From contig NC_056754.1 in assembly GCF_018687715.1 (NCBI RefSeq), positions 13,972,501 through 14,036,500 of the forward strand: a stretch of DNA of 64,000 bases, read 5' to 3'. A program made the position numbers and the translations under genes. The stretch comes from Carya illinoinensis. Taxonomy: Eukaryota > Streptophyta > Magnoliopsida > Fagales > Juglandaceae. The notes beneath the pieces are model-generated. The model made no database searches and was not told the DNA's origin. It was given only the letters and a program-made list of their open reading frames with translations. Shown here one piece after another: positions 21,180 through 31,667 of this stretch (the stretch's first letter is position 1; every line of letters begins with the position of its first letter).

Positions 21180-23519
21180 ATCACCCCCTCCACCCAAGTG
21201 TGCCATACCAGGCTGCTTGCAAACTGATTCATTCTTCAAATGATTTCACTCATTCATTGGAATGCTTGTCAGCCATGAGAGATCCGCTATCACATGCATC
21301 TGCAGGTACGTCTTTAAATGGATGTCCAGATGCTTCTCCAAATACATCTTCAAATGCATCAGCATCGCCTACACCCACGGAGCTTGTAAGGGATTTTCTT
21401 CAGAGGAGATTTACAAGTGCCTAACTGCACAATCTCAACTCTCTAGGATTCTTCTTTCACTCGAGTCCATGAGTCCGCACTCATGTACACCTTGAGCAAA
21501 CTGAGCTTCACTCGAGCCACAACCGAGCGAACAATCTACCTGGTGCCTTTACAGCTTTCAAACCAGGCTCCATAATCCTACAATCACACCAATCTCCAAC
21601 TTGGAGACTAGTTCTCAACATGCCGAGCTCTATCTCCAGCATGATCCCTTATTATCTACACAATTTCACAGCTCATGTCTTCAAGTCAGAAGACTAACTA
21701 AAGTGATGCATAACTTTAGTTCATCACGTACAGTGCCCTTAATCAACACATCTACATAGGGCAACACATCTCCCACTGCACTGTGAATCAATGGTCTCGC
21801 ACAGACCTTGACACATATCAGAGAACCTGTTGCTAAGGTCTCCATCTCTGATCCGGGTGACTTACCTCCCATCCTGCTGCTGTCTTCAATCGCATGTACC
21901 CGTCTTGTGTGCAGTCTCCGACTTGCATAATCTCCCTTCTTGCAAGATTTTTCTTCATACCGTAGTTCACTACCTTCATTCAGCAGGATACATTTTAAGG
22001 TAGTAACCACCATGGAGGTCTGATTGTCTTGGCAGTTCTTTAGGTGTAGATATCCTTGGAACATCTGACGTTTTGTTTCCATCTCTCACACCTGTACTTC
22101 ATGTCGTGGTCTAGGGAGATTTCTTTAGAAAAGTAAAACTGGGTTTCTTTTACTTTCTCATCTAATTCACACGACAATTAACCCGAGCCAAGACCAATTA
22201 ATCCTTCGTGACCTTCCAATGCCAAATGCTATTGGGCAACAATAGCAACAATCTACACCTCAATGAAGATCTTCATAGCTTCCGCTATCATGATTCACCA
22301 TAAAATCATATCCACTCAGAATAAACCAATTCCAAGCATTTCACTTCGGCCCATGTCGAAAATAACCTTGCTGAAAACTATGGTGTAACTTCCACGTTTG
22401 GCTCTCCTGGAAGTTCATCAGCCATCGACATGAATTTCCACCACACACTCTGCATTAATGCCAAACCAATGCTCGTGTGCAAACTTGTGGACCTACTAAC
22501 ATTAACACATCCTCTATCATGGCAACTCTGGGAATTAGCGGTATGCCATGAGGATATACATGTCTCTTTTTTCATTAAGAGAGACACAACATTAGCATCA
22601 ATACCAGTATCTCCATTTACTGACTTGGAGCCATTTGCCTAAACTGCTCCTTGTACTAGCCGTTTCACCAGTCGCTAGTATCACTGTTGACTTCAGAGAT
22701 TGATTTGCCCTTCAACGCCTTTGAGAAAACACTACTGAATGACTGCTGCCTTCAAACTATCTTTAACAGCATTGTGCACTGCAAGAAATGCAACGCCATG
22801 TATTTCTTCAGTCACCATATTCACAGCATCATTCTTAATTTTCCCCTGATTTTAGCAGTCTCTTGTGGCCTGTCTTGCCACAATTTATAGCGAGTCATCT
22901 GTTGTCTAGATCTTGGCTTGCCTCTGTCCTTACAATCAACATTCAGGACCAACAACTCGAGATCTTGCCAGAATCTCTTCTGCGCACCTCCTCATCTAGG
23001 ATAAGATCTCTTACATTGAGAAACTTCAACTTTGACTTCTCTGCAGAATTACTCATAGCCATTCTCATGACCTCGCAACCTTTTGACCACAACGCCAAAT
23101 GCTATTGGACAACAATAGTACCTTCTGCCTTATCTGAAATTGAACCGTTTCTCCACCTCAAATTTGACAAGATTTGAAGCCTTACTTCCTAACATTGCTT
23201 TAATGAATTTACTGTAGAAATGAATAGTAACTCACTAAGTCAGTTCCCAGGAAAGATTGGAGGGTCACATTGGACACACTTAAAATTTTCAATCTCCTAG
23301 ACAGAACCTCCTTAGACTGTACGTATCCACACTACCACACCAAAGTTTCATCTGCACTTTGTTATTTGCAACTGGCTTTTCAAAGAAAGCCACAATGAGA
23401 TCCGATGCGGTTCTTCTCTTAATAACAATATGCTCCATGAGTTGTATGACTGCCAAAACCTGCTGATATAACAAGTTAATCAGCATCGTCCAATGATCTG
23501 AAATTTGCTCCATCAACTT
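21180..23519 (-). other. Interior of nested element, left part, no recognised genes
   Basis: Over 2.3 kb of unique sequence with only short open frames on both strands. The longest (22082-21681, minus, 133 codons) shows no gag, protease, integrase or RT motif that I recognise. The polypurine tract is at 21180-21196. Confidence 0.6.
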
Positions 23520-23785
23520 TCACGATCCCAACTGGCTTAAATCAAGCCCAAAACCAATGAGTCTGGCACGACTCCAACTGGTTGCCATCAAGCCAAAAGC
23601 AATTGAGTCCGTCACGACTCCAACTTGCTACGATCAAGCCCAAAACAAATGAGTCCGTCACGACTCCAACTGGCTACGATCAAGCCCACAGCAAATGAGT
23701 CTGTCATGACTCTAACTGGCTACGATCAAGCCCACAGCAAATGAGTCCGTCACGACTCCAACTGGCTATGATCAAGCCCACAACT
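23520..23785. repeat. Tandem array of a 46-bp unit, about six copies
   Basis: 'cgactccaactgg' or close variants recur with the shared G at 23524, 23570, 23616, 23662, 23708 and 23754, an exact 46-bp step. 'gatcaagcccaca' and 'aatgagtccgtca' lie in each unit. 46 is not a multiple of three, so this array is unlikely to code. Confidence 0.85.
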
Positions 23786-24420
23786 GATCTGCAACACGTG
23801 GACGTTTCAGATCAAATGTACCGATGGCAAATCTCAACATTCCCACCGTACAGATGAGTCTAGAATGATCCAAATAGTTTGTCATCACTATTTGATCATC
23901 ACGATTGAACTCCAACTGGCGTTGATCTAGCCCAAAATGATCTCCAACACCTCGACAGTTCAAATCGACAGTACCGATGGCGAATCTCCACATTCCTACC
24001 TTACAGATGAGTTTGAAATGATCCAAATAGTTTGTTAGCACTATTTGATCATCACAATTGAACTCCAACCGGCGTAGATCTAGCCCAAATGATCTGCAAC
24101 ACCTCGACAGTTCAGATCGACAGTACCGATGGTGAATCTCCACATTCCCACCGTACAGATGAGTCCAGAATGATCCAAATAGTTTGTCATCACCATTTGA
24201 TCATCGCAATTAGACTCCAACTGGTGCAGATCTAGCCCAAAATGATCTGCAACATATCGACAGTTCAGATCGATAGTACCGGTGGTGAATCTCGATATTC
24301 CCACCATACGGATGAGTCCAGAATGATCCAAATAGTTGGAAAGCACTATTTTATCGTTGAAATCGGACTCCGAATGGCTTAGAACTAGCCCAAAATCGAT
24401 CTGCGACTTTTCGACGGTTC
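23786..24420 (-). repeat. Tandem array of a 153-bp unit, about four copies
   Basis: 'gatctgcaaca' or variants start at 23786, 23939, 24091, 24244 and about 24398, giving steps of 152-154 bp. 153 bp is 51 codons. On the minus strand, the element's sense strand, the units are open (24346-24080 and 24143-23772) and encode repeated segments such as 'RFAIGTVDLNCRGVADHFG' and 'TNYLDHSGLI'. Whether this is translated is unknown. Confidence 0.8.
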
Positions 24421-24752
24421 ATATCAGTCTTCTGCTACAGTGGCGCGTGGGAGCGCGTGCCTGAGCGTGGGAGCACGTGGGAGAGTGTGTTCCACGCGTC
24501 TTCTTCCTCCAGACGCGAGTGGGGGCGCGTGGGCGCGTGTTTCCCACTCGTCTTCTTCCTCTGACGCGATTTAGGCGCGTCTGTGCACTCTCCAACTTCT
24601 AGGAGCACGTACGGGCTCCTCCGGCATCCGTTTTCGACGCCGTTTGCGGCTACGGATCCGTCTTGATGAGAGAAACATTGTGGTGTGATCAAAAGTTGAT
24701 TTTGATCAACTGTAATTTTTTGGGTAGCACGAACCGAAGCTCTGATACCATT
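24421..24752 (-). other. Leader of the nested element with primer binding site
   Basis: On the minus strand the LTR is followed after 2 bases by TGGTATCAGAGC (24750-24739), complementary to initiator tRNA-Met. Downstream a GC-rich leader with 'gcgcgtgggagcgcgtg'-like short repeats (24440-24580) precedes the 153-bp array. An open frame runs across it from the LTR (24836-24435), but no domain is recognised. Confidence 0.7.
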
Positions 24753-25206
24753 TGTTGCACTTCCGGCCGCCCAGAAATCACACCCACAATAGATAGAGAC
24801 AGTATTTAAGTGGTTCGGCAACTTGCCTACGTCCACTGAAGCAGAAATTCAATTTTTCAATATGTTTGTACAATTTTACAAACACTCATCAATAACTCTC
24901 TATCTCTCTCAAATGGCCTCCGTTCTGGGTTTCCCCAGAACCCATTTTCGCCCTCAGCCCTCTGCCCGATCTCTCACCTCAGTGAGGATAATTTTTTCTT
25001 CACAACTCATCTCCTTTTAAAGGAGAACCCATGGGTGACAAATTGCCACCCTTCTTGACCAAGTGAGTCTCCTTTCGGTGCAGATGAATGTTGGTCAATC
25101 TTTGCTGCAGAATTCGGTGGAGTGGGTGGGTGATGGCTGGGTAGGTGGCTGTAAATCCACAACCATTTCACACTTGGGCAATTCACACTTGGGTTGATTT
25201 TCAACA
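24753..25206 (-). repeat. 5' LTR of the nested element (454 bp)
   Basis: Same length as its partner at 20726-21179. The differences I count are at about six sites, three of them in the first 15 bases. On the minus strand it starts TGTTGAAAATC and ends next to the primer site. Confidence 0.85.
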
Positions 25207-25211
25207 TGAAG

Positions 25212-25425
25212 AGGCAAAGAACGTAACAGGAGAAGGAATGAGAGACAGGTAAAAGAATGAAGTTTTGAAGAGTAGTGAAATGCGAAAGGCCAAACGGAAA
25301 GAAAAAGTAACTGCGCAAGAAGACTAACCGGCACAGGTAAACAGTCTGTCTTCTCTGCCACAATAGCAAGAAATGATATCAAATCTATGGTTCTTCGTAG
25401 CCAAATCTTTATGGGGGGAAGGAAA
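25212..25425 (+). other. Gypsy 3' untranslated segment with polypurine tract
   Basis: Belongs to the outer element, continuing after the nested insertion. The polypurine tract ATGGGGGGAAGGAAA (25411-25425) lies directly before the 3' LTR and fixes its start. Confidence 0.65.
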
Positions 25426-26031
25426 TGACATAAAACGTCTAGAGGGTGTAACGGGCCAGAAAATGCAAAAAGGCCGTGGGTTGTTTGGACCCGTGACCAT
25501 GTCTACATAATTTCCAAATACCCAAGCCCATGTAGTCACACACAGCACTTTCACAAGCTACAAGATTGGTCGAAAATAAATTCCATCTGCCAGAAGGCGA
25601 ATAGAATTGACAGGATAGATGGATGGACCATTCCAACCAGGGGGTCTTGGAGCACATAAAAAGGGCCCATAATACATTAAACACCAAGAAGCCCAGAGTT
25701 TGGGCCCAGCATGAGCCCAAAAGTCACAAAGGGATGGATAAAAGGAATTCAAAAAGAGACATACATGGTGTCACCTTTAACGGAAGGATAAAAACAGCAA
25801 GAAGTGATAGGGTTATTCAAAATCCTATGTCTTGATCTGTGCCGATAAATCCTGTATAAGATATGTACGGCAAACGAACCTATATATACAGGTAATCTTT
25901 AAGGTTTAAAGGCGAAATTTTTTCTAAATTGACTTTGGCCTTGGAGTGTTTACAGGAGGAGCCCCCCTCGAGTTTCCACAAAGAAGAATGGCTGAGCTGT
26001 GGGAGATTGGAAGTGAGACACGTCCCGAACA
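25426..26031 (+). repeat. 3' LTR of the Gypsy element (606 bp)
   Basis: Starts TGACATAAAACG after the polypurine tract and ends CCCGAACA. The last 410 bp or so align to 11236-11646. 'GTTGA' follows it and may be the right target duplication, but the left side is lost. Confidence 0.8.
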
Positions 26032-26439
26032 GTTGACGTCCATAGTTAGTGGTTTATTCCAGAGTGGCGCTTTTTCTTTTCCGTATGAAAGTATTGTGTG
26101 GCTTTTTAGAAAAAAAAGAAAAGAAAAGAAAAGGCAAAGTGAGTAGATACTTCTTGAGAATTGTCTAGATAAAAGAGAAGTGTTTTCACTAGTGGAGATT
26201 TGGACTCAACTATTTATATAGAGTTGGTTCAAGTTATATAACAATCAGTTGGGTTGTTGTATCATAAAAGAGTGTCAAGAGGAGTTCTGCTGTATCTGTT
26301 AATTTGAAACTTTATATACTACAGATGACTTGAATCTCCTTATAAAAAGTGAGATTTTCATGTCCTAATCAAAACTGATTTCGTTTAAATGTTAATTTTA
26401 TTGTAATTTTTATTATATTATTGTGTATTTTCACCAACA
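26032..26439. other. Right end of the composite insertion, LTR-like
   Basis: Non-coding. It contains 'gagttggttcaag' and a stretch similar to 7985-8025, and ends TTTTCACCAACA right before GTTAA. This looks like the end of an LTR, but no matching partner was found in the window. Confidence 0.35.
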
Positions 26440-26790
26440 GTTAAGATTAAGGAATACTGAAATGAAGGTGTGTAATAATCCTAAGGGAGGGAGAACACTA
26501 CTTCATTCCTAGCAATGCTGCAGACGATGATCATGATGCTCCTTAACGCATAGAATTTTGTTACGTACAAACGAATTTGTTTATCAATCTGCGTACCAAT
26601 ACTGCTGCATTCATATTCAAATTTTAAATTGGCATTATTTTCAATAAAATTTATTTTTTGACTAATCACATTAAATAGATACACGTATTGGTATGCATAA
26701 TCGCTTACAACTAGATTTTTCCTAACTGATATTGTTGTGGTGCTGCTGCCCATGCTAAGAGCCAACACCAGTTTATACTAGCACCAAAAA
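26440..26790 (+). pseudogene. RALF-like pseudogene of unit 2
   Basis: The pre-ATG sequence 'agattaaggaatactgaa' and an ATG at 26462 match copies 1 and 2. The frame reads MKVCNNPKGGRT like the intact genes, then small deletions shift it into a stop (about 26510-26512). Homology continues to 'ccttaacgcata', is broken by a 170-bp insertion (26553-26722), and resumes with 'tgttgtggtgctgctg' and 'caacaccagttt'. It ends near 26780, before the pro-region and mature part. It is 15.6 kb from its own promoter module and cannot make a RALF peptide. Confidence 0.75.
26553..26722. mobile_element. MITE inserted in the RALF pseudogene
   Basis: Interrupts RALF homology between 'taacgcata' (26544-26552) and 'taactgata' (26723-26731), an imperfect 9-base flank repeat. 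The same family occurs at about 39985-40150, sharing 'ttcata...caaattttaaatt', 'aataaaattta' and 'actaatcacat'. The ends are inverted ('tacaaac' type against 'gcttacaac' type). No coding capacity. Confidence 0.6.
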
Positions 26791-27950
26791 TCTTAGCTTT
26801 AGACCCCGGATTAATTGTTTTATGGTTCTCGATCGACTCCTCGTGCCATTATTATCCAGGCTTTGTGTGACTACTCATTCTCCTTCCCTCCCTTCACTAG
26901 TATTTCTTTTCAGTATGATCATTTGAACCAAATAAGACAAGTCATGGAGAATTAGTTCTATTTGATGATGAGATGAATAACAAAAAATTAAAATTTCTTA
27001 CTATTTTCTTCTCAAACATATAACACTTTTTCATTTCAAATTTTTAATTTTTTTTATCTAATTATAATCAAATCATTATAATTTTTACGAACTTCAAAAT
27101 AATATATATAGATTATAAATAAAATCAAAATATGAAAAAATTGGTTTAAAAATATTTTCAATGCATTTAAAAAAATGTCATATATGTATTTTAAAAGATA
27201 AACAATAAAACGAACTTGCTTATATGGTAAAAATTAAAATAAAAGAGAATAAGAAAATAAATAAAATATAAATAATAAAAAATTTTATATGATGAACAAT
27301 ACCAAGTTACTGTAGTTAATTGTATTTTATAATTCTTTTTACATCATTTAATAAAACTCCTTTTTAGAATAATTCTAAGTTTTTACGGATGAACAATATT
27401 CATTATGTATAGCGGATTAGGAAAATGAATCTCGCTGGGATCCTGCTGGAACTTTTCGCTCCATTTTTTTTAGTGGTTAAGAAATTATTATTTAATAATA
27501 TTATAATTTTTTTTTATTTTTATAAAATTTTAAAAGTATTCAAAAAATGATATAAAATATTATTATTATATATATATAAAACGTTTAGCGGAGCCCCAGC
27601 GGTGGGCAATATAGCACGTCTCTAACGGATTATTATAATTAATTATATTTTACAATTCCTTTTATATAGTTAAATTAAACTATTTTTTAAAATAATTCTT
27701 CAAATAATTTATATGTTTTATATAGTACAAAAGTGGTGCTCCACTTTGCCGGTTTGCCCCCATAATATCTTCCAATAGATATCAGGGGTTTTGCTACATA
27801 ATCTCTCAACACTTTAATACTTTACTTTTTTTTTAATTTTTATTATTTTATTTTTTATCAAATATTTAATATATAAATAATAAATAAAATAATTAAATTA
27901 ATTAAAAAAATAAATTCAAAAAAAATATTAATAAAAAAAAAAATAAGATA
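26791..27950. other. AT-rich intergenic region with duplicated flank
   Basis: 26860-26960 is a copy of 9236-9345 ('cattctccttccctccctt', 'gtcatggagaattag'). The rest is AT-rich, with a MITE-like part at 26960-27220. I see no gene. Confidence 0.4.
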
Positions 27951-28500
27951 TTGGAATGTTGAAAAATTGTATAGATTTTTCGGATTTCAGTGTCCGAAAA
28001 AGCGCAAGCCATGACCAGACTAGTCAGACTAGTACAAATAAAAAGACAACTTTATTAAAGAGAAATGCTACTAACGTATGGGTTTACGAGGGGATTACCG
28101 ACAGTTTTGTTTTAGGAAAAATCTATTTGTCATCCTCACACTTCATACACTATATTTATTTTAATTTTTTTTTATTTTTTCTATAATAAATATGTAGTTT
28201 GTGGATGATAAATAAAATAATTTAATTAGTTTAATAAGAATAAAATAAAATAAAAAATAAAAAAAATAAAAAATAATATTTTAATATATAAAGTGTGTGG
28301 TGTAGGATGATGTGTAGCATTTCTCTTTGTTTTAATGATTAATTTAGGTTCCAATTTGTAAATAAATTTGGTTTGGACACTGTTTCTTAAAGAAATTTAT
28401 GGATATAATTTTATATCTTAAAATCATTTTAAAGAGAAAAATTTATTACAATTTTATAAACATGCTCGTGACTTTATTTAGAGATAATGTGATATTTATT
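27951..28500 (+). repeat. Left part of RALF unit 3
   Basis: 27975-28125 matches 17-160 and 43370-43480. 28340-28385 ('ttccaatttgtaaata', 'tttggacactgtttct') matches unit 2 at about 9710-9750. 28385-28500 is a TRIM-type LTR. The remainder of unit 3 continues at about 38331 after a roughly 9.8 kb interruption that includes the Mutator-like element. Confidence 0.5.
28110..28325. mobile_element. MITE with inverted ends
   Basis: The left end 'ttgtcatcctcacactt' and right end 'gtgtggtgtaggatgatgtgt' are inverted relatives, enclosing an AT-rich core. A similar inverted pair is seen near 4210-4300. It has no coding capacity. Confidence 0.5.
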
Positions 28501-28808
28501 CCTCACTACTCTCTTATGATTTGTATGATTTAATATATTTTATTATTTTAAAATTTTAAAATTTAATCTAATTTTATTTATTTTTATTAATTTTTAATTT
28601 CATTATTATTATTTAAATTTTATTTTAAATTTGAAAAAACTAAAGATCTAAATTTCATCAGTACTATTTGAAAATAAAGATCAAGTTTTTTTTTTAAGAC
28701 GCTAAAAATAAAAAGGATAAGTTGATGAAGAATGTCAAATCGAAAAATATGCACACGTTGAACCGAAAAAAGGGGGGGAGGAGGGGGGGGCAATTCAATA
28801 TTCAAAAA

Positions 28809-28950
28809 GGGTAATGATACCCTTGCGGTTGATTTACTACTCCTTTACCACTTATCCTACGTAGACCATTTTATCATTTTCTTTACTAAAACTGAAACCT
28901 TCTATCTCATTTAGTCTGAAACTTCTGTCATATGATGTGATTTTTTTGTC
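28809..28950. repeat. Left terminal inverted repeat of the Mutator-like element
   Basis: Inverse of 37321 to about 37180. Strong agreement covers the first 64 bases, including 'accacttatccta'. Similarity then becomes patchy. The outer end is itself a short palindrome, GGGTAATGATACCC. Confidence 0.85.
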
Positions 28951-29184
28951 ATGATGTATTTTCCGTAAATTGTGCCCCTCTCGATTTTTGAATCACCATT
29001 TCAGGCTTCATCTTCACGATTTTCATTTTAAAATTTAAAAACTCTCATATCTCATACTAGCAAGAATCGTTCATCCCAGAACTGTCGAATTCGTTCCTCT
29101 CAGAACTACCGATAGTGATGAACGACGCCGTTGAATGTGAGATACATGTCCCCATTCCCACTCCCAAAACCAATATCTCATACT

Positions 29185-29221
<37 letters not shown>

Positions 29222-31660
29222 ACAAGAGCCCTGGTGTCACTCCCAAGCCGGTCGCTCCTCCACCGTTCAACAGCGCCTTCGAAGGTGAGGTTACCATCTA
29301 ACTCTCCTCTCTCCTTCTTCTCTCTCACTGTCTAACTCTCTATGGGTTTTATCTGTCTATGGTTTCGGTGGTTTGAGAGATTTAGGCGAAATCACACTGA
29401 GTTTGCCGCCTCACCACATAGTTGACCACCCTTCTGAGACACCAGATAAGCCCCAAAATTTTCCTCTACGATTTTTCTTCTAGGATGATTACTTGATTGT
29501 TGTATACTATATTTTATTAAAGTTAATGAAAAATCATTTTTATTGTTCTAAAATATTGATAAATATTTATATATGTGCACAGGTGGTTGAGGTGAATGGA
29601 ACACAATCAGATAGCTTCCCTGGGGCACAATTGGACCTATACGGAGTTGTGGTTAGCGATATCGATGTAGATCGGAATGAGGACTGAAAATTATCGTCTT
29701 CCAGGGGGCAGCCACCATTTTATATGTGAAATTTTTTATTGATTGGGAGAAGTAATTCCTTTTGGTTGACTTGGTGGATATGTACAAAAAATTCTAAACT
29801 TGAGTAATATTCTGGAGGAAAGTAAACTTCTTAACGTGCCTTTGTATTTGACACATTATGGTGGAGTACTTGACAATATTCACTTGGAAGCACATGCCTC
29901 AAAATTTCATCTTCATCTTCCTTTAGGCTTCCTCAATTATTCTGTTTTTAACAGCAATGTTTTCCAATTTCACCCATGTCAATTGCTTGGAAGTTATAAA
30001 ATGTGGGTTGTGAATATTCCACGTTGTGAAGCAAGATTTTTTATTTTTATTTTTAGTTTTTGGTTCAGGAGAAGGGAGAATCCCAGAGGAGGAGAAAAAG
30101 ATGGGAAGTGTAAAGAATCCAGAAATATTCGCAACCAAATTAGGCAACATGTGCTATATATGATGATACGATGTGATCAGAATTCTTTTGTCATACGAAG
30201 TGCTATACGATGTGAATTGAATTCTTTTGTCATCAAAAGAACAATAAAGATAAAAAAAAATTAAAAAAAAATCAAGATTTGACCATCCAAGATAGTGGGT
30301 GGCTAACGACCAGAATATTTCACGTTGTTCACACCTCAAGAACCTAGAATGCACATGCAGCAAGCTGTTCTCCAAAACCAGTAATTCATATTCAGAAGAT
30401 TTTGGACTAAATCATTTCATAATTTTATGGGTAGCATAATAAATTTCTTTTGGGTGAGTACATGCACTATTGCATATCATGCAATGCAATCATATGCAGA
30501 TAACATCAGCAATAATATATAATTGTTAGTATAACATTATCAACATTAAAAGCATAGTTACAAAATGGTTAATTTTTCAAGTGATTGGTTATACTCAAAT
30601 TTTCACTAAATTGTTACAAATACTCAAAATAATTTGGAGTCCCAGACTCCCAAAATCAACACTCTAGCTTTGCCTTGTCAAAGTTCCTTTCCTTTAGCTG
30701 CTTTCATCTCCCAATTAACTAAAACATATACACAAAATTGCAAAATCACAACACTCTCATCATGCAATATCTCATCCTGTAGTAAACAGAAAAAAGAAAA
30801 AATTCAAAAACAATCACTTGGCTTTTTAAAGCTCCTCAAATTTTACAATCCAAATTCATGAATTTGGTACCCATTTTTTAAAAATTACCAAAACTACTAT
30901 CATTCTTCCAATTAATAATAAAAGAATGCAAAACCTATCGTGATAGCAAAATTGCGAAGCAAGAGATATCATGATATGTCTCAAAGTTGAAATGATGGTT
31001 GTACCTACCAAGTTTAAAAGCAAGCCTTTAATCATTCTTTCTTATGCAAAATTTCCCACAATTCAACAAATGAGCACAAAACTGCCACTGTGCAATTCAT
31101 CACTATCCTTGACAAAACTCAACAAATTTACGCTATCAAACATTTTAATATATATACCTTGTATCTTATACTTAGTCTGCCATATTAGGGCTTGGCCAAT
31201 ATAGCTAAAGAATTGATCTACAATCCCAAACCTGCATTAGTTATATGGTTAAACCAATGAATTTATTATTTTGGATAATATTTAAATTTAGCATAAATAA
31301 GTGTTATGATATAATACGTACGGATATCGACGTCTACATCTTGATATGTAGGAGTACAATAAGAGATATCATCGTCTAAAAGTTGAAAAGATGGTTGTAC
31401 CTACCAAGAATATAGAAGAAATCCACAATTAATATCGTCAAAGAATCACCTTATATAAACAATACTTGCAAACAATACCACAGTCGATTGAGCAGTACCA
31501 CAGTCGATTGAGCAGTCGAGGCTATAGGAAAGTCACGCTCCGCCAAGCTAGGTGAGCCAAAATCTCCTACAACTGTTCTATTTATGCGCCTATTCTACTG
31601 TTCATAATTTCAAGATGTATAGTTAATATCAATAGGTTACAAAATTAAATTTAAAAATAC
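28951..31660. other. Element interior, left side, with leader-like and exon-like pieces
   Basis: 29050-29330 is leader-like, with a CT microsatellite at 29184-29218. The right inner flank (36990-37110) also has a CT/GA-rich leader. 29583-29687 could be an exon ('acag' then VVEVNGTQSDSFPG, ending in a stop), but I recognise no family. It may be a captured host fragment. The remaining 2 kb is AT-rich with no convincing gene. Confidence 0.35.
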
Positions 31661-31667
31661 GAAATAC

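Larger units (their letters stand above)
20726..25206 (-). mobile_element. Nested non-autonomous LTR element (LARD-like)
   Basis: Two direct LTRs of 454 bp each flank a 3573-bp interior. TGAAG is duplicated at 20721-20725 and 25207-25211. The primer site TGGTATCAGAGC (minus strand, 24750-24739) and the polypurine tract at 21196-21180 show minus orientation and initiator-tRNA-Met priming, as in Copia-type elements. I see no gag or pol motifs, so it would need helper proteins. The LTRs differ at only about 6 positions, far fewer than those of the host Gypsy element. Confidence 0.85.
11236..26031 (+). mobile_element. Ty3/Gypsy LTR retrotransposon, Tat-type, decayed
   Basis: Order on the plus strand: truncated 5' LTR, primer site, gag, protease, reverse transcriptase, RNase H, a second RNase H-like segment, integrase, a 77-bp tandem array, an antisense gene, polypurine tract, 3' LTR. 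The DNGSS protease motif, the second RNase H and the antisense ORF behind pol point to the Tat group. Many in-frame stops and at least two frameshifts make it inactive. By eye the LTRs differ at about 30 of 400 aligned positions. A younger element is nested at 20726-25206. Confidence 0.85.
10844..26439. mobile_element. 15.6 kb composite insertion splitting RALF copy of unit 2
   Basis: The 5-bp word GTTAA occurs immediately before (10839-10843) and after (26440-26444). The inserted DNA starts TGTTAGC and ends CACCAACA, the TG...CA form of LTR elements. Joining the flanks gives the continuous pre-ATG sequence seen in units 1 and 5. Inside are a MITE, a Tat-type Gypsy element and a nested LTR element. 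I found no clear pair of outer LTRs, so the first insertion may be a decayed element into which the Gypsy element jumped. Confidence 0.5.

Noticed and set aside
29493..29687. 64-codon plus frame as an independent gene
   Set aside because: Only the last 35 codons look exon-like; start region is AT-rich intron-like sequence and no family is recognised.
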